Assembly (NCBI GenBank): GCA_024207135.1
Contig: CP042428.1
Span: forward strand, 1-64,000
Length of the DNA: 64,000 nt
DNA from: Arthrobacter sp. C2
Lineage (GTDB): Bacteria; Actinomycetota; Actinomycetes; Actinomycetales; Micrococcaceae
Direction of reading: 5' to 3'
The notes under the pieces are model-generated. The model saw only the letters and a list, made by a program, of their open reading frames with translations. It did not search any database and was not told where the DNA came from. A program made the position numbers and the translations under genes. Below are positions 18,155 through 27,565 of the stretch, piece after piece. The first letter of the stretch is position 1. Each line of letters starts with the position of its first letter.

Positions 18155-18783
18155 TCCTGCTGACCGGATTCGAGCCGTTCGGGGGAGAGGACTTCAATCC
18201 GTCCTTCGCCGTTGCCCGGCAAGCCGCGCACATCCTGGGCGCACAGGGACTCCAGGTGCACGCCGCGGAACTTCCCTGCGCCTTCGCCACCGCGCCGGCC
18301 GTGCTCGACCACCTGCTCGAGTCGCACCGGCCGAGCGTGGTGATCAGCCTGGGGCTGGCCGCCGGGAGAACCACCATGGGCCTGGAAAAGGTCGCCATCA
18401 ACCACATCGACGCCCGGATCGCGGACAACGCCGGGGGCCAGCCCATCGACCGGCCGGTGGTGGCGGGGGCTCCGGCTGCCTACTTTGCCACCCTTCCGCT
18501 GAAGGCCGCCCTGCAGGCATTGCGGGAACCGGCCCCCGGACGCGACGCCATCGAGGTGAACATCTCGTATTCCGCCGGGAGCTTTGTCTGCAACCAGGTG
18601 TTCTACGCGCTGATGCACCGCACCATCGGGGTGCCGGGCATCCACGCAGGCTTCATCCACGTTCCATGGATGGACGCCACCCACCCCGGCCTCGAAGAGA
18701 TGGCCAGGGCGGTGGCCGCCGTGGCCCGATTGGCACTGGACAACGCGGCAGAGCCGCTGCTCAGCGCGGGCACCGAGTACTAG
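18151..18783 (+). CDS. pcp: pyroglutamyl-peptidase I (pyrrolidone-carboxylate peptidase)
   Basis: This cytosolic cysteine peptidase removes N-terminal pyroglutamate from peptides. The 210-residue protein begins MILLTGFEPFGGEDFNPS, the family signature. The triad is about Glu79 (TTMGLEKVAIN), Cys147 (SYSAGSFVCNQ) and His170 (GFIHVPW). The GTG start overlaps the Nudix stop codon by three bases. Its own stop shares a CTAG with the stop of the convergent SIMPL gene. Confidence 0.94.
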   Translation: MILLTGFEPFGGEDFNPSFAVARQAAHILGAQGLQVHAAELPCAFATAPAVLDHLLESHRPSVVISLGLAAGRTTMGLEKVAINHIDARIADNAGGQPIDRPVVAGAPAAYFATLPLKAALQALREPAPGRDAIEVNISYSAGSFVCNQVFYALMHRTIGVPGIHAGFIHVPWMDATHPGLEEMARAVAAVARLALDNAAEPLLSAGTEY

Positions 18784-19433
18784 CCCCCGGTCCCCGGTCT
18801 TCCGGCCGACAGCAACTCCCAGGTCACCTCGAGTGCCACCGAAAGATCCCGCCGTCCGGCCACCACCGGCATCGAGGACGCCGCCATGGCGACGGACTTG
18901 GCCCGCTGCAGCGGCAGTGCCGGCTCGTGGGCCGATTCGCGCACCTGCAGCGCGGCCCCGAGCCGGGCCCCGGCCAGTCCGGACAGCTGTTCGGCCTTGG
19001 CGCGGGCATCGGCGAAGGCCAGCTCGCGGGCCGTTTCCAGGGCGCTTGCCGGATCGGAGACCTCCGCACGCAGGGAGTGGATCCGCAGCGCGTCCCCTCC
19101 GGAACCGACAGCGGCGGAGAGCACCGTGGCCACCGCATCCACTGCCAGGTTCGTGGCCTCGATGGTGGTTTCGGCATCGTAGCCCAGAAGCACGGCTTCC
19201 TCGTTGCGCCAGGTGGTGCGCGCCGTCAGCGTGATCCCCGTGGTCGAGAGCTCCGCCGCCGGGTCCGCGGACGCCACCGCGGCAATGACCGCGCCGGCGG
19301 CGGCCGAGGCCAGCGCGAAGGCCTCGGCAGCCTGTGCATGGTGCGAGGTGACGGACAGGGAGATGGCCATGATGTCGGGCACGGCCGGCGCGGATGCGGT
19401 TCCCGTGACGGTAATCGAGGGTGCGGTTTTCAT
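18780..19433 (-). CDS. SIMPL domain protein
   Basis: The 217-residue protein matches the SIMPL/DUF541 family: ITVTGTASAPAVPD at the N-terminus, an internal GITLTARTTWRNEE stretch, then ELAFADARAKAEQLSGLAGA. Unlike many relatives it has no signal peptide or lipobox, so it should be cytoplasmic. Function is unknown; family members assemble as oligomers and have been linked to stress resistance. Its ATG overlaps the stop of the HExxH gene upstream, and its stop overlaps that of pcp on the other strand. Confidence 0.8.
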   Translation of the reverse strand: MKTAPSITVTGTASAPAVPDIMAISLSVTSHHAQAAEAFALASAAAGAVIAAVASADPAAELSTTGITLTARTTWRNEEAVLLGYDAETTIEATNLAVDAVATVLSAAVGSGGDALRIHSLRAEVSDPASALETARELAFADARAKAEQLSGLAGARLGAALQVRESAHEPALPLQRAKSVAMAASSMPVVAGRRDLSVALEVTWELLSAGRPGTGG

Positions 19434-19933
19434 GCGGGGGTTCCTCCTGTGGATCCGCCCGAGGCCGTGTCCGGGCCCGTTCCCCGGATCCTGCGCAGCT
19501 TTGCGGCGAGCACGGGGGCCAGCTTGCGCACCGGGGCCTCGCGGTACCCGCCCGCCCGCAGGCCCGCGGCGCGTTCGAAGATGTTCCGTGAGGCCGGATC
19601 CGAGGTGCGCAACCAGGAGTATCCGGCCGCCGCGAAGTACAGCGGAAGGAACGGCAGCCCCAGGCACAGGGCGTATTGGGTGCTGTGCGTTTCCTCATGC
19701 GCCAGCAACCGGGGGTCCGGGTCCGGTCCGGATCGCGGGGTGCGGAAGAAGACCACGTTGCCCACCGTGAACGCCCCGGCCCGGGGCCATGCGGGTGTGT
19801 AGTGCCTGGCATGGAGGATTCCGCGTTCACCGCGTGCGACGGGACAGCGGGAAGCCAATGCCAGCGCCAATCCGCTGATCGTGCTGAGGTTCAGCCAGTT
19901 GGCCACCTCGCGTGTGCGCTCCCAGGTGTTCAT
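19430..19933 (-). CDS. conserved protein with HExxH motif
   Basis: The 167-residue protein has a mid-protein LLAHEETHSTQY, in which His79-Glu80-x-x-His83 has the form of a zinc-peptidase HExxH. This is followed by hydrophobic stretches (LGLPFLPLYFAAAG). The surrounding pattern (FTVGNVVFFRTP ... HEETHSTQ) resembles DUF4157-like metallopeptidase remnants, but no third zinc ligand is evident. It is translationally coupled to the SIMPL gene (ATGA overlap). Function is unknown. Confidence 0.6.
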   Translation of the reverse strand: MNTWERTREVANWLNLSTISGLALALASRCPVARGERGILHARHYTPAWPRAGAFTVGNVVFFRTPRSGPDPDPRLLAHEETHSTQYALCLGLPFLPLYFAAAGYSWLRTSDPASRNIFERAAGLRAGGYREAPVRKLAPVLAAKLRRIRGTGPDTASGGSTGGTPA

Positions 19934-20077
19934 GCTGCCCAAGTCTAGCCATCGGCATCGGGCCAATGGCCCGAAGCCACCGGGGCAATTCTTGGACCAA
20001 GCGCCCCAGCCACTAGAGTTGATTGTTGAACCGGGAGCATCATTGCCGAACAGTGCCCCGAACGTTGAGGAGATTTG

Positions 20078-20734
20078 ATGAAGAAGATCGTATCCGTCAT
20101 TGGTGTGATGGTGGCACTGGTGTTGAGCCTGACCGGTTGCATGAAGATGGATGTGGATCTGGTGGTTTCCAGCCCGGAGAAGGCTTCGCTGAGCATGGTG
20201 ATGGCCTTCGACAAGAAGGTTGTCGGCGATGCCAGCGTCGGGGAGGTCCTGGGCCAGATGGGGACCACCGAGGAAGAGCTCTTCAAGAACTTCCCCGAGG
20301 AAGCCACGAAGACCCCCTACGACCAGGATGGGTTCAAGGGCTACCTCTTCACGGTCAATGACAAGTCGCTGACCGAGATGGGCGACCTTTCCGGCGAACT
20401 CGGCCCGAAGGTCGACATCGAATTCCGCGGCGGCCAGTACTACTTCTCCGCCCAGGGCTTGGCAGGCGGCGACACCTCGACGCTGACCGAATCCACGATG
20501 ACCGTGACCTTCCCGGGCGAGATCGTCAGTGCCAGCAGCGGCGCACAGATCGACGGCAACACCGTCAGCTTCGACATGCGCACCGCTGCCGGCGAAATGA
20601 CCGCGGTGGCCAAGGAGAAGGACAACACCCCGCTGTACCTGTCGCTGGGCTTCGGCGTCCTGGCGCTGCTGGGTGCCGTGGTCGCCGTGGCCATGATGCG
20701 TCGCCGCGAGGAAACCGCGCACGAGCACGCCTAA
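20078..20734 (+). CDS. LppM-like lipoprotein
   Basis: The 218-residue protein has a lipoprotein signal peptide ending LSLTGC, with the lipidated Cys at about 21, an extracytoplasmic domain like that of mycobacterial LppM (KMDVDLVVSSPEKASLSMVM at its start), and a C-terminal membrane segment near 190-210 followed by a charged tail (RRREETAHEHA). It would thus be held at the outer face of the membrane at both ends. Start at the ATG preceded by GAGGAGA. LppM in M. tuberculosis is involved in host interaction; that role should not be carried over. Confidence 0.78.
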   Translation: MKKIVSVIGVMVALVLSLTGCMKMDVDLVVSSPEKASLSMVMAFDKKVVGDASVGEVLGQMGTTEEELFKNFPEEATKTPYDQDGFKGYLFTVNDKSLTEMGDLSGELGPKVDIEFRGGQYYFSAQGLAGGDTSTLTESTMTVTFPGEIVSASSGAQIDGNTVSFDMRTAAGEMTAVAKEKDNTPLYLSLGFGVLALLGAVVAVAMMRRREETAHEHA

Positions 20735-20775
20735 CCACGCACGAGGCCGAGCCGAGCGGTTCGGCCGCCGTGCAC

Positions 20776-20825
20776 CCGAGGGACCAACAATTGCGGAATA
20801 AACTCCGGAATTGTTGGTCCCTCGG
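20776..20825. terminator. 17-bp hairpin between convergent genes
   Basis: Bases 20776-20792 and 20809-20825 are perfect reverse complements (CCGAGGGACCAACAATT and its complement) around a 16-base loop. The element lies between the LppM-like gene and the convergent PBP gene and can end transcription from both. Confidence 0.8.
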
Positions 20826-20863
20826 GGTTTAAGGGCTTTCCTGTGGTGCTGCCGGCGGCGGGC

Positions 20864-22762
20864 CTATTGGCTCGCTGAAAGGAAATTGGCAAGGATCGGG
20901 CCGGCCGTTTGCGCGCCTCCGCTGCCGTCGCCCACGAAGACCGCGACCGCCAGGTCGCCCCGCGCGGCGATGACCCAGGCGTGGGCGTTGCGCTCGGCAT
21001 CGTATTCGGCGGTGCCGCTCTTGCCAATGGTCTTGGAACCGAGCTTGAGGTCCTTCAGCGTTCCGTGGTCCACGACCTGGGCCATCATGCCGGCCAGCTC
21101 CTTGGCCTCGGCCGATGTCAACGGGTTCTTCGGCTTGGGCGCGGCCTCGGGCTCGGGGCCGGTGACCAGACGGGGGAAGACGGTGGCGGCGTTCTGCACC
21201 GAGGCGGCAACGGTTGCCATGCCCAGCGCCGAGGCCTCGACGATGCCCTGGCCAATGCCGTTGGCCGCCAGCTCCGTACCGGTCGAATCGTCGGGCACCG
21301 AGCCCAGGAAGGACGCGGCCCCGGTCGAGGGGCTCAGGTTCAGACCCAGGGAGGCTGCGGCGTCGGCCAGCGCCGGGGCCTTGGCCTTCGAGGCGCCTTC
21401 AAGGAAGACGGTGTTGCAGGATTGCGCCAGGGCCTCGGACAGCGGGATGCTGCCCAGTGCGCTGGAGGGGTAGCCGTCGTAGTTCTTGAACGCCTTGCCG
21501 TCCACGGTCATGGTGGCGGGGCACTGGACGGTGGTCTTGGGGGTGTCGCCGGAGCGCAGCATGGCCAGCGCGGTGATGACCTTGAACGTGGAACCGGGGG
21601 CGTACTTGCCCAGCAGCGCGGTGTTCTGGGCGTTGGACGCGGGACCGGAGGCCGCGGCCAGGATGGCCCCGTCGGAGGGCCGCACGGCGACCAGTGCGCT
21701 GTCGGAAGCCGAATCGGCCAGCAGCGACTCGGCGGATTCCTGCAGGCCGCGATCGAGCGTGGTTTTCAGGTCCTTGCCGTCCACCGCCTCGCGGGACACC
21801 AGGGTGGAGACCTCGCGCTTGTCCTTGTCGTAGATGTTGATGTTGTAGCCCTTGGTTCCGGCCAGCGTGTCCTGGTAGGCCTTTTGCAATCCGGAGAGCC
21901 CGACCTGTTCCCCGGCGCCGATGGCGCCCTTGGAATCGGCCACGATTTCCGCCGTGGCTTCGCCCACCGAGCCCAGGATGGCCCGGGCAAAGTTCCTGCT
22001 GGGTGCCAGCGGCAGGGAATCGGGTTGTGCCAGGACCCCGGGGATGGCCTCGAGCTGTGCATCGGTGACGGTGCGGTCCGCATCGTCACGCAGCGTGATG
22101 GCCACGACAAAGGCCCGCGGACCGGCGGCGGCCACGCGCTGCGCGTAGGGGTCGGCGTCGAGTTCCAGCAGCTTCGCGAGCTTCTTTGCCGAGCCCTCCC
22201 ATTGCGCCTCGTCGATGGACTCCTTGTTGATCCCGATGCGCAGCACCGGGCGGTCGGTGACCAGCGTCTGGTCCTTGTTGCCCAGGATCTCCCCGCGCGC
22301 CGCCGGGGTGGAGGCCCTGGCCACGTATTGGCCGGCCTCGAGCCCGGGCACGGCGATGGACGGGTCGTAGCGCACCAGCCAGGTCTTGGTGTCCGTGTCG
22401 AATTCGAGGGTGGCGGTGCTCTGGTAGGTCCAGTCGGTGTCGGAGGAATCGACGTCCCACACGGTGTTGTAGGTGGCGGTGGCGGTCTTCGGGTCAGCGG
22501 ATCCCTCGTCCTCGGTGACCGATTCGAGGGTGACCTTGTGCTCGATGGATCCCAGCGGCTTCAGGGCCTCGGCAAGGTCCGCGGTCGCCGTGGCCGCGTC
22601 GGTCCCGGCCAGCGGGACGGATCCCAGGTCCAGGGACTGCAGGGAGGCGGCCAGCGACTCGGCGGCGGCGTTCGGCGAGGGAGGGGCGGAGCAGGCGCCC
22701 AGCGAGCCGATCATCAACAGGGCGGCGGCAGGCAGGGCAAAGGTTCGAAGAACTCGCGACAT
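20864..22762 (-). CDS. penicillin-binding transpeptidase lipoprotein, class B
   Basis: This 632-residue protein should cross-link peptidoglycan at the outer face of the membrane. It has a lipoprotein signal peptide (IGSLGAC, Cys24), an NTF2-like N-terminal domain of the MecA type (about 25-145), a PBP dimerisation region, and a transpeptidase domain with STFK at about 391, SCN at about 446 and KSGT near 576. The lipid anchor in place of a transmembrane helix and the NTF2-like domain resemble low-affinity PBPs such as PBP2a and M. tuberculosis PbpA-like proteins. It is divergent from pheS. Confidence 0.88.
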   Translation of the reverse strand: MSRVLRTFALPAAALLMIGSLGACSAPPSPNAAAESLAASLQSLDLGSVPLAGTDAATATADLAEALKPLGSIEHKVTLESVTEDEGSADPKTATATYNTVWDVDSSDTDWTYQSTATLEFDTDTKTWLVRYDPSIAVPGLEAGQYVARASTPAARGEILGNKDQTLVTDRPVLRIGINKESIDEAQWEGSAKKLAKLLELDADPYAQRVAAAGPRAFVVAITLRDDADRTVTDAQLEAIPGVLAQPDSLPLAPSRNFARAILGSVGEATAEIVADSKGAIGAGEQVGLSGLQKAYQDTLAGTKGYNINIYDKDKREVSTLVSREAVDGKDLKTTLDRGLQESAESLLADSASDSALVAVRPSDGAILAAASGPASNAQNTALLGKYAPGSTFKVITALAMLRSGDTPKTTVQCPATMTVDGKAFKNYDGYPSSALGSIPLSEALAQSCNTVFLEGASKAKAPALADAAASLGLNLSPSTGAASFLGSVPDDSTGTELAANGIGQGIVEASALGMATVAASVQNAATVFPRLVTGPEPEAAPKPKNPLTSAEAKELAGMMAQVVDHGTLKDLKLGSKTIGKSGTAEYDAERNAHAWVIAARGDLAVAVFVGDGSGGAQTAGPILANFLSASQ

Positions 22763-22857
22763 GGGTTCAACTATTGCCTAAGCACTGGCGGGTGTCCACA
22801 CGTGAGAAGCCCAAAGACGGCGCGCGCCGTGATTCAAGGGTGGTGCGGCCAAGCACC

Positions 22858-22863
22858 TAGAAT
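22858..22863 (+). promoter_or_regulatory. -10 element of pheST
   Basis: TAGAAT stands 52 bases before the pheS ATG, in the divergent region with the PBP gene. No convincing -35 element is visible (TTCAAG at 22833-22838 is the nearest). I see no T-box or leader peptide with runs of Phe codons. Confidence 0.4.
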
Positions 22864-22914
22864 AGGGGGAAGAACCAGATACACAATCAACAGTGAAAAG
22901 GGCCGTAGAACCCC

Positions 22915-24003
22915 ATGTCTGAACCCACGAATCCGGAAAAGGACGTCACGGACGCCCACAGCCCGGACGTCCCGCACCCCACCGACGAGGCCGGCATCAA
23001 TCTTGTGGTGCAGGCGGCGCTGGCCGCCTTCGCCGCGGCAAGCAACCTGGACGAGCTCAAGGCCGCACGCCTGGCCCACACCGGGGAAAAGTCCCCGCTG
23101 TCGCTGGCCAACCGCGAAATCGGCCGCCTCGACAAGTCCGAGAAGGCCGCCGCCGGCAAGCTCATGGGTGCCTCCCGCGGGCGGGTCAACAAGGCCCTGG
23201 CCGAGCGCACCGTGGTGCTCGAGGCCGAGGACGCCGCCCGCATCCTGGTGGAGGAAACCGTTGACGTCACCGCGGCGCCGCGCCGCCGCCGCGCCGGGGC
23301 CCGCCACCCGCTGTCCACGCTGCAGGACCGCGTCTCGGACATCTTCGTGGGCATGGGCTGGGAAATCGCCGAGGGCCCCGAGGTCGAGTCCGAGTGGTTC
23401 AACTTCGACGCCCTGAACTTCGCCCCGGACCACCCGGCCCGCGAAATGCAGGACACCTTCTTCATCGACCCCGTCGATTCGCACCTTTTGCTGCGCACCC
23501 ACACCTCGCCGGTGCAGGTCCGTTCGATGCTCGAGCGCGAGGTGCCGATTTACGTGCTGTGCCCGGGGCGGGTCTACCGCACCGACGAGCTGGATGCCAC
23601 GCACACCCCGGTGTTCCACCAGTTCGAGGGCCTGGCCATTGACAAGAACCTGACCATGGCCGATTTGCGCGGCACCCTGGAGCACTTCGCCCGGCAGATG
23701 TTCGGCGAGGACGCCTCCATCCGCCTGCGCCCGAACTTCTTCCCGTTCACCGAGCCCTCCGCCGAGCTGGACATCTGGCACCCGGGTGCCAAGGGCGGGG
23801 CGCAATGGATCGAGTGGGGCGGCTGCGGCATGGTCAACCCCAACGTGCTGCGTGCCGCGGGCATCGACCCGGAGGAATACTCCGGGTTCGCCTTCGGCAT
23901 GGGCGTGGAGCGGACCCTGATGTTCCGCAACGAGGTCCCCGACATGCACGACATGATCGAGGGCGATATCCGCTTCAGCGAGCACTTCGGGATGGAGATC
24001 TAA
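22915..24003 (+). CDS. pheS: phenylalanyl-tRNA synthetase alpha chain
   Basis: PheS is the catalytic subunit of the alpha2beta2 class II enzyme that charges tRNA-Phe. The 362-residue product has the N-terminal coiled-coil arm, motif 1 region [19 protein letters not shown], motif 2 [11 protein letters not shown] and motif 3 [13 protein letters not shown]. pheT starts three bases after its stop. Confidence 0.97.
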   Translation: MSEPTNPEKDVTDAHSPDVPHPTDEAGINLVVQAALAAFAAASNLDELKAARLAHTGEKSPLSLANREIGRLDKSEKAAAGKLMGASRGRVNKALAERTVVLEAEDAARILVEETVDVTAAPRRRRAGARHPLSTLQDRVSDIFVGMGWEIAEGPEVESEWFNFDALNFAPDHPAREMQDTFFIDPVDSHLLLRTHTSPVQVRSMLEREVPIYVLCPGRVYRTDELDATHTPVFHQFEGLAIDKNLTMADLRGTLEHFARQMFGEDASIRLRPNFFPFTEPSAELDIWHPGAKGGAQWIEWGGCGMVNPNVLRAAGIDPEEYSGFAFGMGVERTLMFRNEVPDMHDMIEGDIRFSEHFGMEI

Positions 24004-24006
24004 GAC

Positions 24007-26547
24007 ATGCGTATTCCCCTTTCATGGCTGCGCGAATACGCGCAGGTACCGGCCGATGCCTCGGCCGAAGACGTCATGGCCGAACTGGTCAAGGTGGGCC
24101 TCGAGGAAGAGGACGTGCACCGTCCCACCGACGAGATCTCCGGCCCGATCGTGGTCGGCCAGGTGCTCTCCATCGTCAAGGAGGAGCAGACCAACGGCAA
24201 GACCATCAACTGGTGCCAGGTCCGCGTCGTCCCCGAGGGCACCGAGCAGACCCTGGTGAACGAGGGCATCGATCCCTCGGGCGTGCAGGGCATCATCTGC
24301 GGCGCGCACAACTTCGTCGAGGGCGACAAGGTCGTCGTCACGCTTCCCGGCGCCGTGCTGCCCGGAAACTTCGCCATCAGCGCCCGGAAGACCTACGGCC
24401 ACCTCTCGGCCGGCATGATCGCCTCCTCCCGCGAGCTGGGCATCGGAGACGACCACGACGGCATCATCGTGCTCTCCCGCCTGGGCCTTGACCCGGAGAT
24501 CGGCACCGACGCGATGGAGCTGCTGGGCCTCTACGACCAGGCCGCCGAAATCAATGTCACCCCGGACCGCTCCTACGCGTTCTCGATCCGCGGCGTGGCC
24601 CGAGAATTCGCGCACGCCACCAACACGCCCTTCACGGATCCGGCCTCGCTGGTGACCGTGGATGCTGCCACCGGACCCGGCCACCCGGTCAAGCTCAAGG
24701 ACGCCGCGGGCATCTACGGCAAGGACGGCTGCGACAGGTTCGTCACCCGAACCGTCACCAACGTGAACCCGGCACTGCCGACCCCGCCGTGGATGGCCAG
24801 CCGGCTGAGCCTGGCCGGCATGCGCTCGATCTCCCTGGTCGTGGACATCTCCAATTACGTAATGCTCGAACTCGGCCAGCCGCTGCACTTCTACGATGCG
24901 GACAAGCTGACCGGGGCCATCACGGTGCGCCGCGCCAACGCCGGTGAGACCCTGGTGACGCTGGACGCCAAGGAACGCAAGCTGCACGTCGAGGACCTGC
25001 TGATCACCGACGAGTCCGGCGCCATCGGCATTGCCGGGGTCATGGGCGGGGCCTCCACCGAGGTCTCCGCCGCGACCAGCACGGTGCTGATCGAGGCCGC
25101 GCACTTCGAGCCGATCACCATCGCCCGCTCGCGCCGCCGCCACAAGCTGCCCTCCGAGGCCTCGAAGCGCTTCGAACGCGGAGTGGACTGGAAGATCGCC
25201 GACGTGGCGGCCCAGCGCGCCGTGGACCTGCTGGTCCAGCTGGCCGGCGGCACCGCCACCACGCTGGTCACCGACGAGGGCACCGCACCGGAACCCGTCG
25301 TGATCGAGCTGCCGGACGGGTTCGCCTCGGCACTGATCGGCATCGAGTACACCGAGGACCAGGTCACCTGGTCCCTGGGCGAAATCGGGGCGCAGATCGA
25401 GACCGTCCAGGGCGGATACCGCGTCACCGCGCCGACCTGGCGCCCGGACCTGGCGACCAAGCAGGACCTGGTCGAGGAAATCGCCCGCCTGGTCGGCTAC
25501 GACCTGATCCCGGCGACGCTGCCCACGGCCCCTCCGGGCCGCGGCTACTCCCGCGTGCAGTCCCAGCGCCGCCGCGTGGTGCAGTCCCTGGCCGACGCCG
25601 GGCTGACCGAGGTGTTGTCCTACCCGTTCGTCACCAAGGCGCAGAACAACACCTTCGGTGCCGCGGAGGCCGGCGAGGTTCCGGCGGTGAAGCTGAACAA
25701 CCCGATGTCCAGCGAATTCGGCTTCATGCGCACCTCGATCCTGCCGGGGCTGCTGGGCATTGCCCGGCGCAACCACGGCCGCGGCTTCCGAGACGTGGCC
25801 CTGTACGAGGCCGGCCAGGTGTTCCTGCCGGGCGAGACCCTGGGCACCGCCACCATTCCTCCGCTGGGGGCCAGGCCCTCGGACGAGGAACTGGACGCGC
25901 TGTACAACGGGCTGCCGCACCAGCCGACGCACCTTGCCGCCGTGCTGACCGGGCACGATTCGCCCGTGGCCGCCGCGCACGTGCCGCGTGCCTACGACTG
26001 GGCCGACGCCCTGGACGTGGCCAAGCTGGTCGGCGACGTGCTGGGCGTGGAGGTCGTCGTGTCGCAGGGCGCGCACCAGGCGTTCCACCCGGGCCGCACC
26101 GCGGCCCTGGCACTGCGCAACGGAACGCACGTCGGCTACGCCGGCGAGCTGCACCCGAAACTGCTGGCCGAGCTCGATTTGCCCGAGCGCACCGTGGCCA
26201 TGGAAATCAACGCGGACGAGCTCTTCGAGGCGGCCGCCGACGTGATCGTGGCCAAGCACATCTCCACCTTCCCGATCTCCACCCAGGATGTCGCGCTGGT
26301 CGTTGACTCGGCCGTGGTGGCCTCGGACGTGCTGGAGACCCTGCGCGAGGGTGCCGGAGAACTGCTCGAGGACATTGCGCTGTTCGACGTGTACTCCGGC
26401 ACCGGCATCGAGGAGGGCAAGAAGTCGCTGGCCTTCGGCCTGCGCTTCCGCGCCAACGACCGCACGCTGACCGCGGACGAGGCCTCCGAGGCGCGAGCCG
26501 CCGCGGTGGCCCTGGCGGCCGAGCGTTTCGGTGCCGTGCAGCGCTAA
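24007..26547 (+). CDS. pheT: phenylalanyl-tRNA synthetase beta chain
   Basis: PheT is the editing and tRNA-binding subunit. The 846-residue protein starts MRIPLSWLREYAQVPADAS and has a tRNA-binding (EMAP-like) domain at about 40-150, the B3/B4 editing region (SLVVDISNYVMLELGQPLHFYD), the B5 domain and a C-terminal ferredoxin-like anticodon-binding domain (FPISTQDVALVVD). Length and layout are normal. A hairpin follows at 26571. In many relatives argC comes next; here it is 20.5 kb away. Confidence 0.97.
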   Translation: MRIPLSWLREYAQVPADASAEDVMAELVKVGLEEEDVHRPTDEISGPIVVGQVLSIVKEEQTNGKTINWCQVRVVPEGTEQTLVNEGIDPSGVQGIICGAHNFVEGDKVVVTLPGAVLPGNFAISARKTYGHLSAGMIASSRELGIGDDHDGIIVLSRLGLDPEIGTDAMELLGLYDQAAEINVTPDRSYAFSIRGVAREFAHATNTPFTDPASLVTVDAATGPGHPVKLKDAAGIYGKDGCDRFVTRTVTNVNPALPTPPWMASRLSLAGMRSISLVVDISNYVMLELGQPLHFYDADKLTGAITVRRANAGETLVTLDAKERKLHVEDLLITDESGAIGIAGVMGGASTEVSAATSTVLIEAAHFEPITIARSRRRHKLPSEASKRFERGVDWKIADVAAQRAVDLLVQLAGGTATTLVTDEGTAPEPVVIELPDGFASALIGIEYTEDQVTWSLGEIGAQIETVQGGYRVTAPTWRPDLATKQDLVEEIARLVGYDLIPATLPTAPPGRGYSRVQSQRRRVVQSLADAGLTEVLSYPFVTKAQNNTFGAAEAGEVPAVKLNNPMSSEFGFMRTSILPGLLGIARRNHGRGFRDVALYEAGQVFLPGETLGTATIPPLGARPSDEELDALYNGLPHQPTHLAAVLTGHDSPVAAAHVPRAYDWADALDVAKLVGDVLGVEVVVSQGAHQAFHPGRTAALALRNGTHVGYAGELHPKLLAELDLPERTVAMEINADELFEAAADVIVAKHISTFPISTQDVALVVDSAVVASDVLETLREGAGELLEDIALFDVYSGTGIEEGKKSLAFGLRFRANDRTLTADEASEARAAAVALAAERFGAVQR

Positions 26548-26570
26548 GCCACGCAACATCTGATCCGGTA

Positions 26571-26618
26571 GGGGGTCGGCAACCATTCACCGCTTTTGTG
26601 GTGGGGTTGCCGGCCCCC
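26571..26618 (+). terminator. hairpin after pheT
   Basis: GGGGGTCGGCAACC (26571-26584) pairs with GGTTGCCGGCCCCC (26605-26618), with one G-T wobble, around a partly paired 20-base loop. There is no T-run. It probably ends the pheST transcript. Confidence 0.65.
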
Positions 26619-26800
26619 TGACCTGTTAAGTTCCAGATTCCGGATCGATCCAGGATGTTCCTGCTGGTTTCTCCGGCGAAGGACCGCAGTGCCGGCAGGG
26701 AACCCGACAGGACTGTCTCCGGCAGCCGCCGAACAAAATACCTACCTGCCAGGAACTGAAATTCCGCAGTGGAGCTGGCGTTGCCGACCATTGAATTGTG

Positions 26801-26810
26801 AACTGCAGTT
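26801..26810. promoter_or_regulatory. palindrome before the toxin-antitoxin pair
   Basis: AACTGCAGTT is a 10-bp perfect palindrome ending five bases before the GTG of the toxin gene. Antitoxins of this type usually bind a palindrome over their own promoter, so it is a candidate operator. The 180 bases upstream (26620-26800) contain no gene that I can support. Confidence 0.3.
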
Positions 26811-26815
26811 GACAT

Positions 26816-27136
26816 GTGATCGAGACTCTCAAGAGTGAGACCTTCTGCCGCTGGCGATCCGGTTTGGGGGATCGTCGAGCCGCCGCGCGCGTCACGGCGA
26901 GGATCGATCGCCTGGCCGCGGGAAATCCGGGTGGCGTGAAACCTGTCGGGCCGGGGATCTTGGAATTGCGGATTGATGTTGGCCCGGGATACCGGGTGTA
27001 TTTCCCTCGTGATGGAGATCGATTGATCCTGTTGCTTTGCGGAGGCAGCAAATCGAGCCAGGGGAGCGATAGCAACGACGCATACGGAATCGCCGATGAA
27101 TGGAAGAACAATGGGCAAAGCAACCGAAGTCTTTAG
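26816..27136 (+). CDS. RelE/HigB-like toxin (phage Gp49 family)
   Basis: The 106-residue protein matches the addiction-module killer family: MIETLKSETFCRWRSGLGDR, ARIDRLAAGNPGGVKPVG, and ELRIDVGPGYRVYFPRDGD, then LLLCGGSKSSQ. Relatives are ribosome-dependent mRNA endonucleases. It starts at GTG 26816. The antitoxin gene begins before its end, an overlap of 26 bases, with toxin before antitoxin as in HigBA and Gp49-type pairs. The tail after residue 85 (GIADEWKNNGQSNRSL) is somewhat longer than usual. Confidence 0.82.
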   Translation: MIETLKSETFCRWRSGLGDRRAAARVTARIDRLAAGNPGGVKPVGPGILELRIDVGPGYRVYFPRDGDRLILLLCGGSKSSQGSDSNDAYGIADEWKNNGQSNRSL

Positions 27137-27410
27137 CCCCTCTGACGGTGCGGACTACCTCAACGATCAAGAGGACGCTGCTGCTTATCTTGAAGCAGCA
27201 CTGGAAGAGGGCGACGATCCCGCCATGGTCGCCCAGGCGCTGGGCACAATTGCGCGTTCCGGCAATCTCAGCGAACTCGCACGCCGCGTCGGGATGAGCC
27301 GCGAGGGTCTGTACGAGGCGCTTTCGGCCGACGGCAACCCGGGCTTCGCCACCATCGTCAAGGGGGTCAAGGTCCTTGGACTCAGGCTCCGCTTCGAAGC
27401 CGTTGCGTGA
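27111..27410 (+). CDS. HigA-like antitoxin
   Basis: The 99-residue protein has an acidic N-terminal half (YLNDQEDAAAYLEAALEEGD) and a helix-turn-helix C-terminal half (NLSELARRVGMSREGLYEALS), the layout of addiction-module antidote proteins paired with Gp49-type toxins. It should neutralise the toxin and repress the operon. The ATG at 27111 follows GGAAG; an ATG at 27096 is possible and would increase the overlap with the toxin gene. Confidence 0.8.
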   Translation: MGKATEVFSPSDGADYLNDQEDAAAYLEAALEEGDDPAMVAQALGTIARSGNLSELARRVGMSREGLYEALSADGNPGFATIVKGVKVLGLRLRFEAVA

Positions 27411-27565
27411 AATTAAGTTCCCCGGTCATGATTCGGATAGCGACCCCCGATGAGTGCGGCAGCGAAGGGCGAAGCAGCCCGAGGATGCCAGGGAACTCGT
27501 GACAGGATCCGGGATCCCTTGGTGTTTCAGGTCCTGGAGGTGTCCGGGGCGCGGGCCAATGCAGG

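Noticed and set aside
22763-22914. T-box or phenylalanine leader peptide for pheST
   Set aside because: No run of Phe codons, no T-box core and no leader terminator could be found.
20909-23416. 835-codon open frame on the plus strand opposite the PBP gene
   Set aside because: The PBP on the minus strand has signal peptide, STFK, SCN and KSG motifs; this frame is Gly/Gln/Arg-rich without domains.
24022-26586. 854-codon open frame on the minus strand opposite pheT
   Set aside because: pheT is certain; the reverse frame is open only because of high GC and codon bias.
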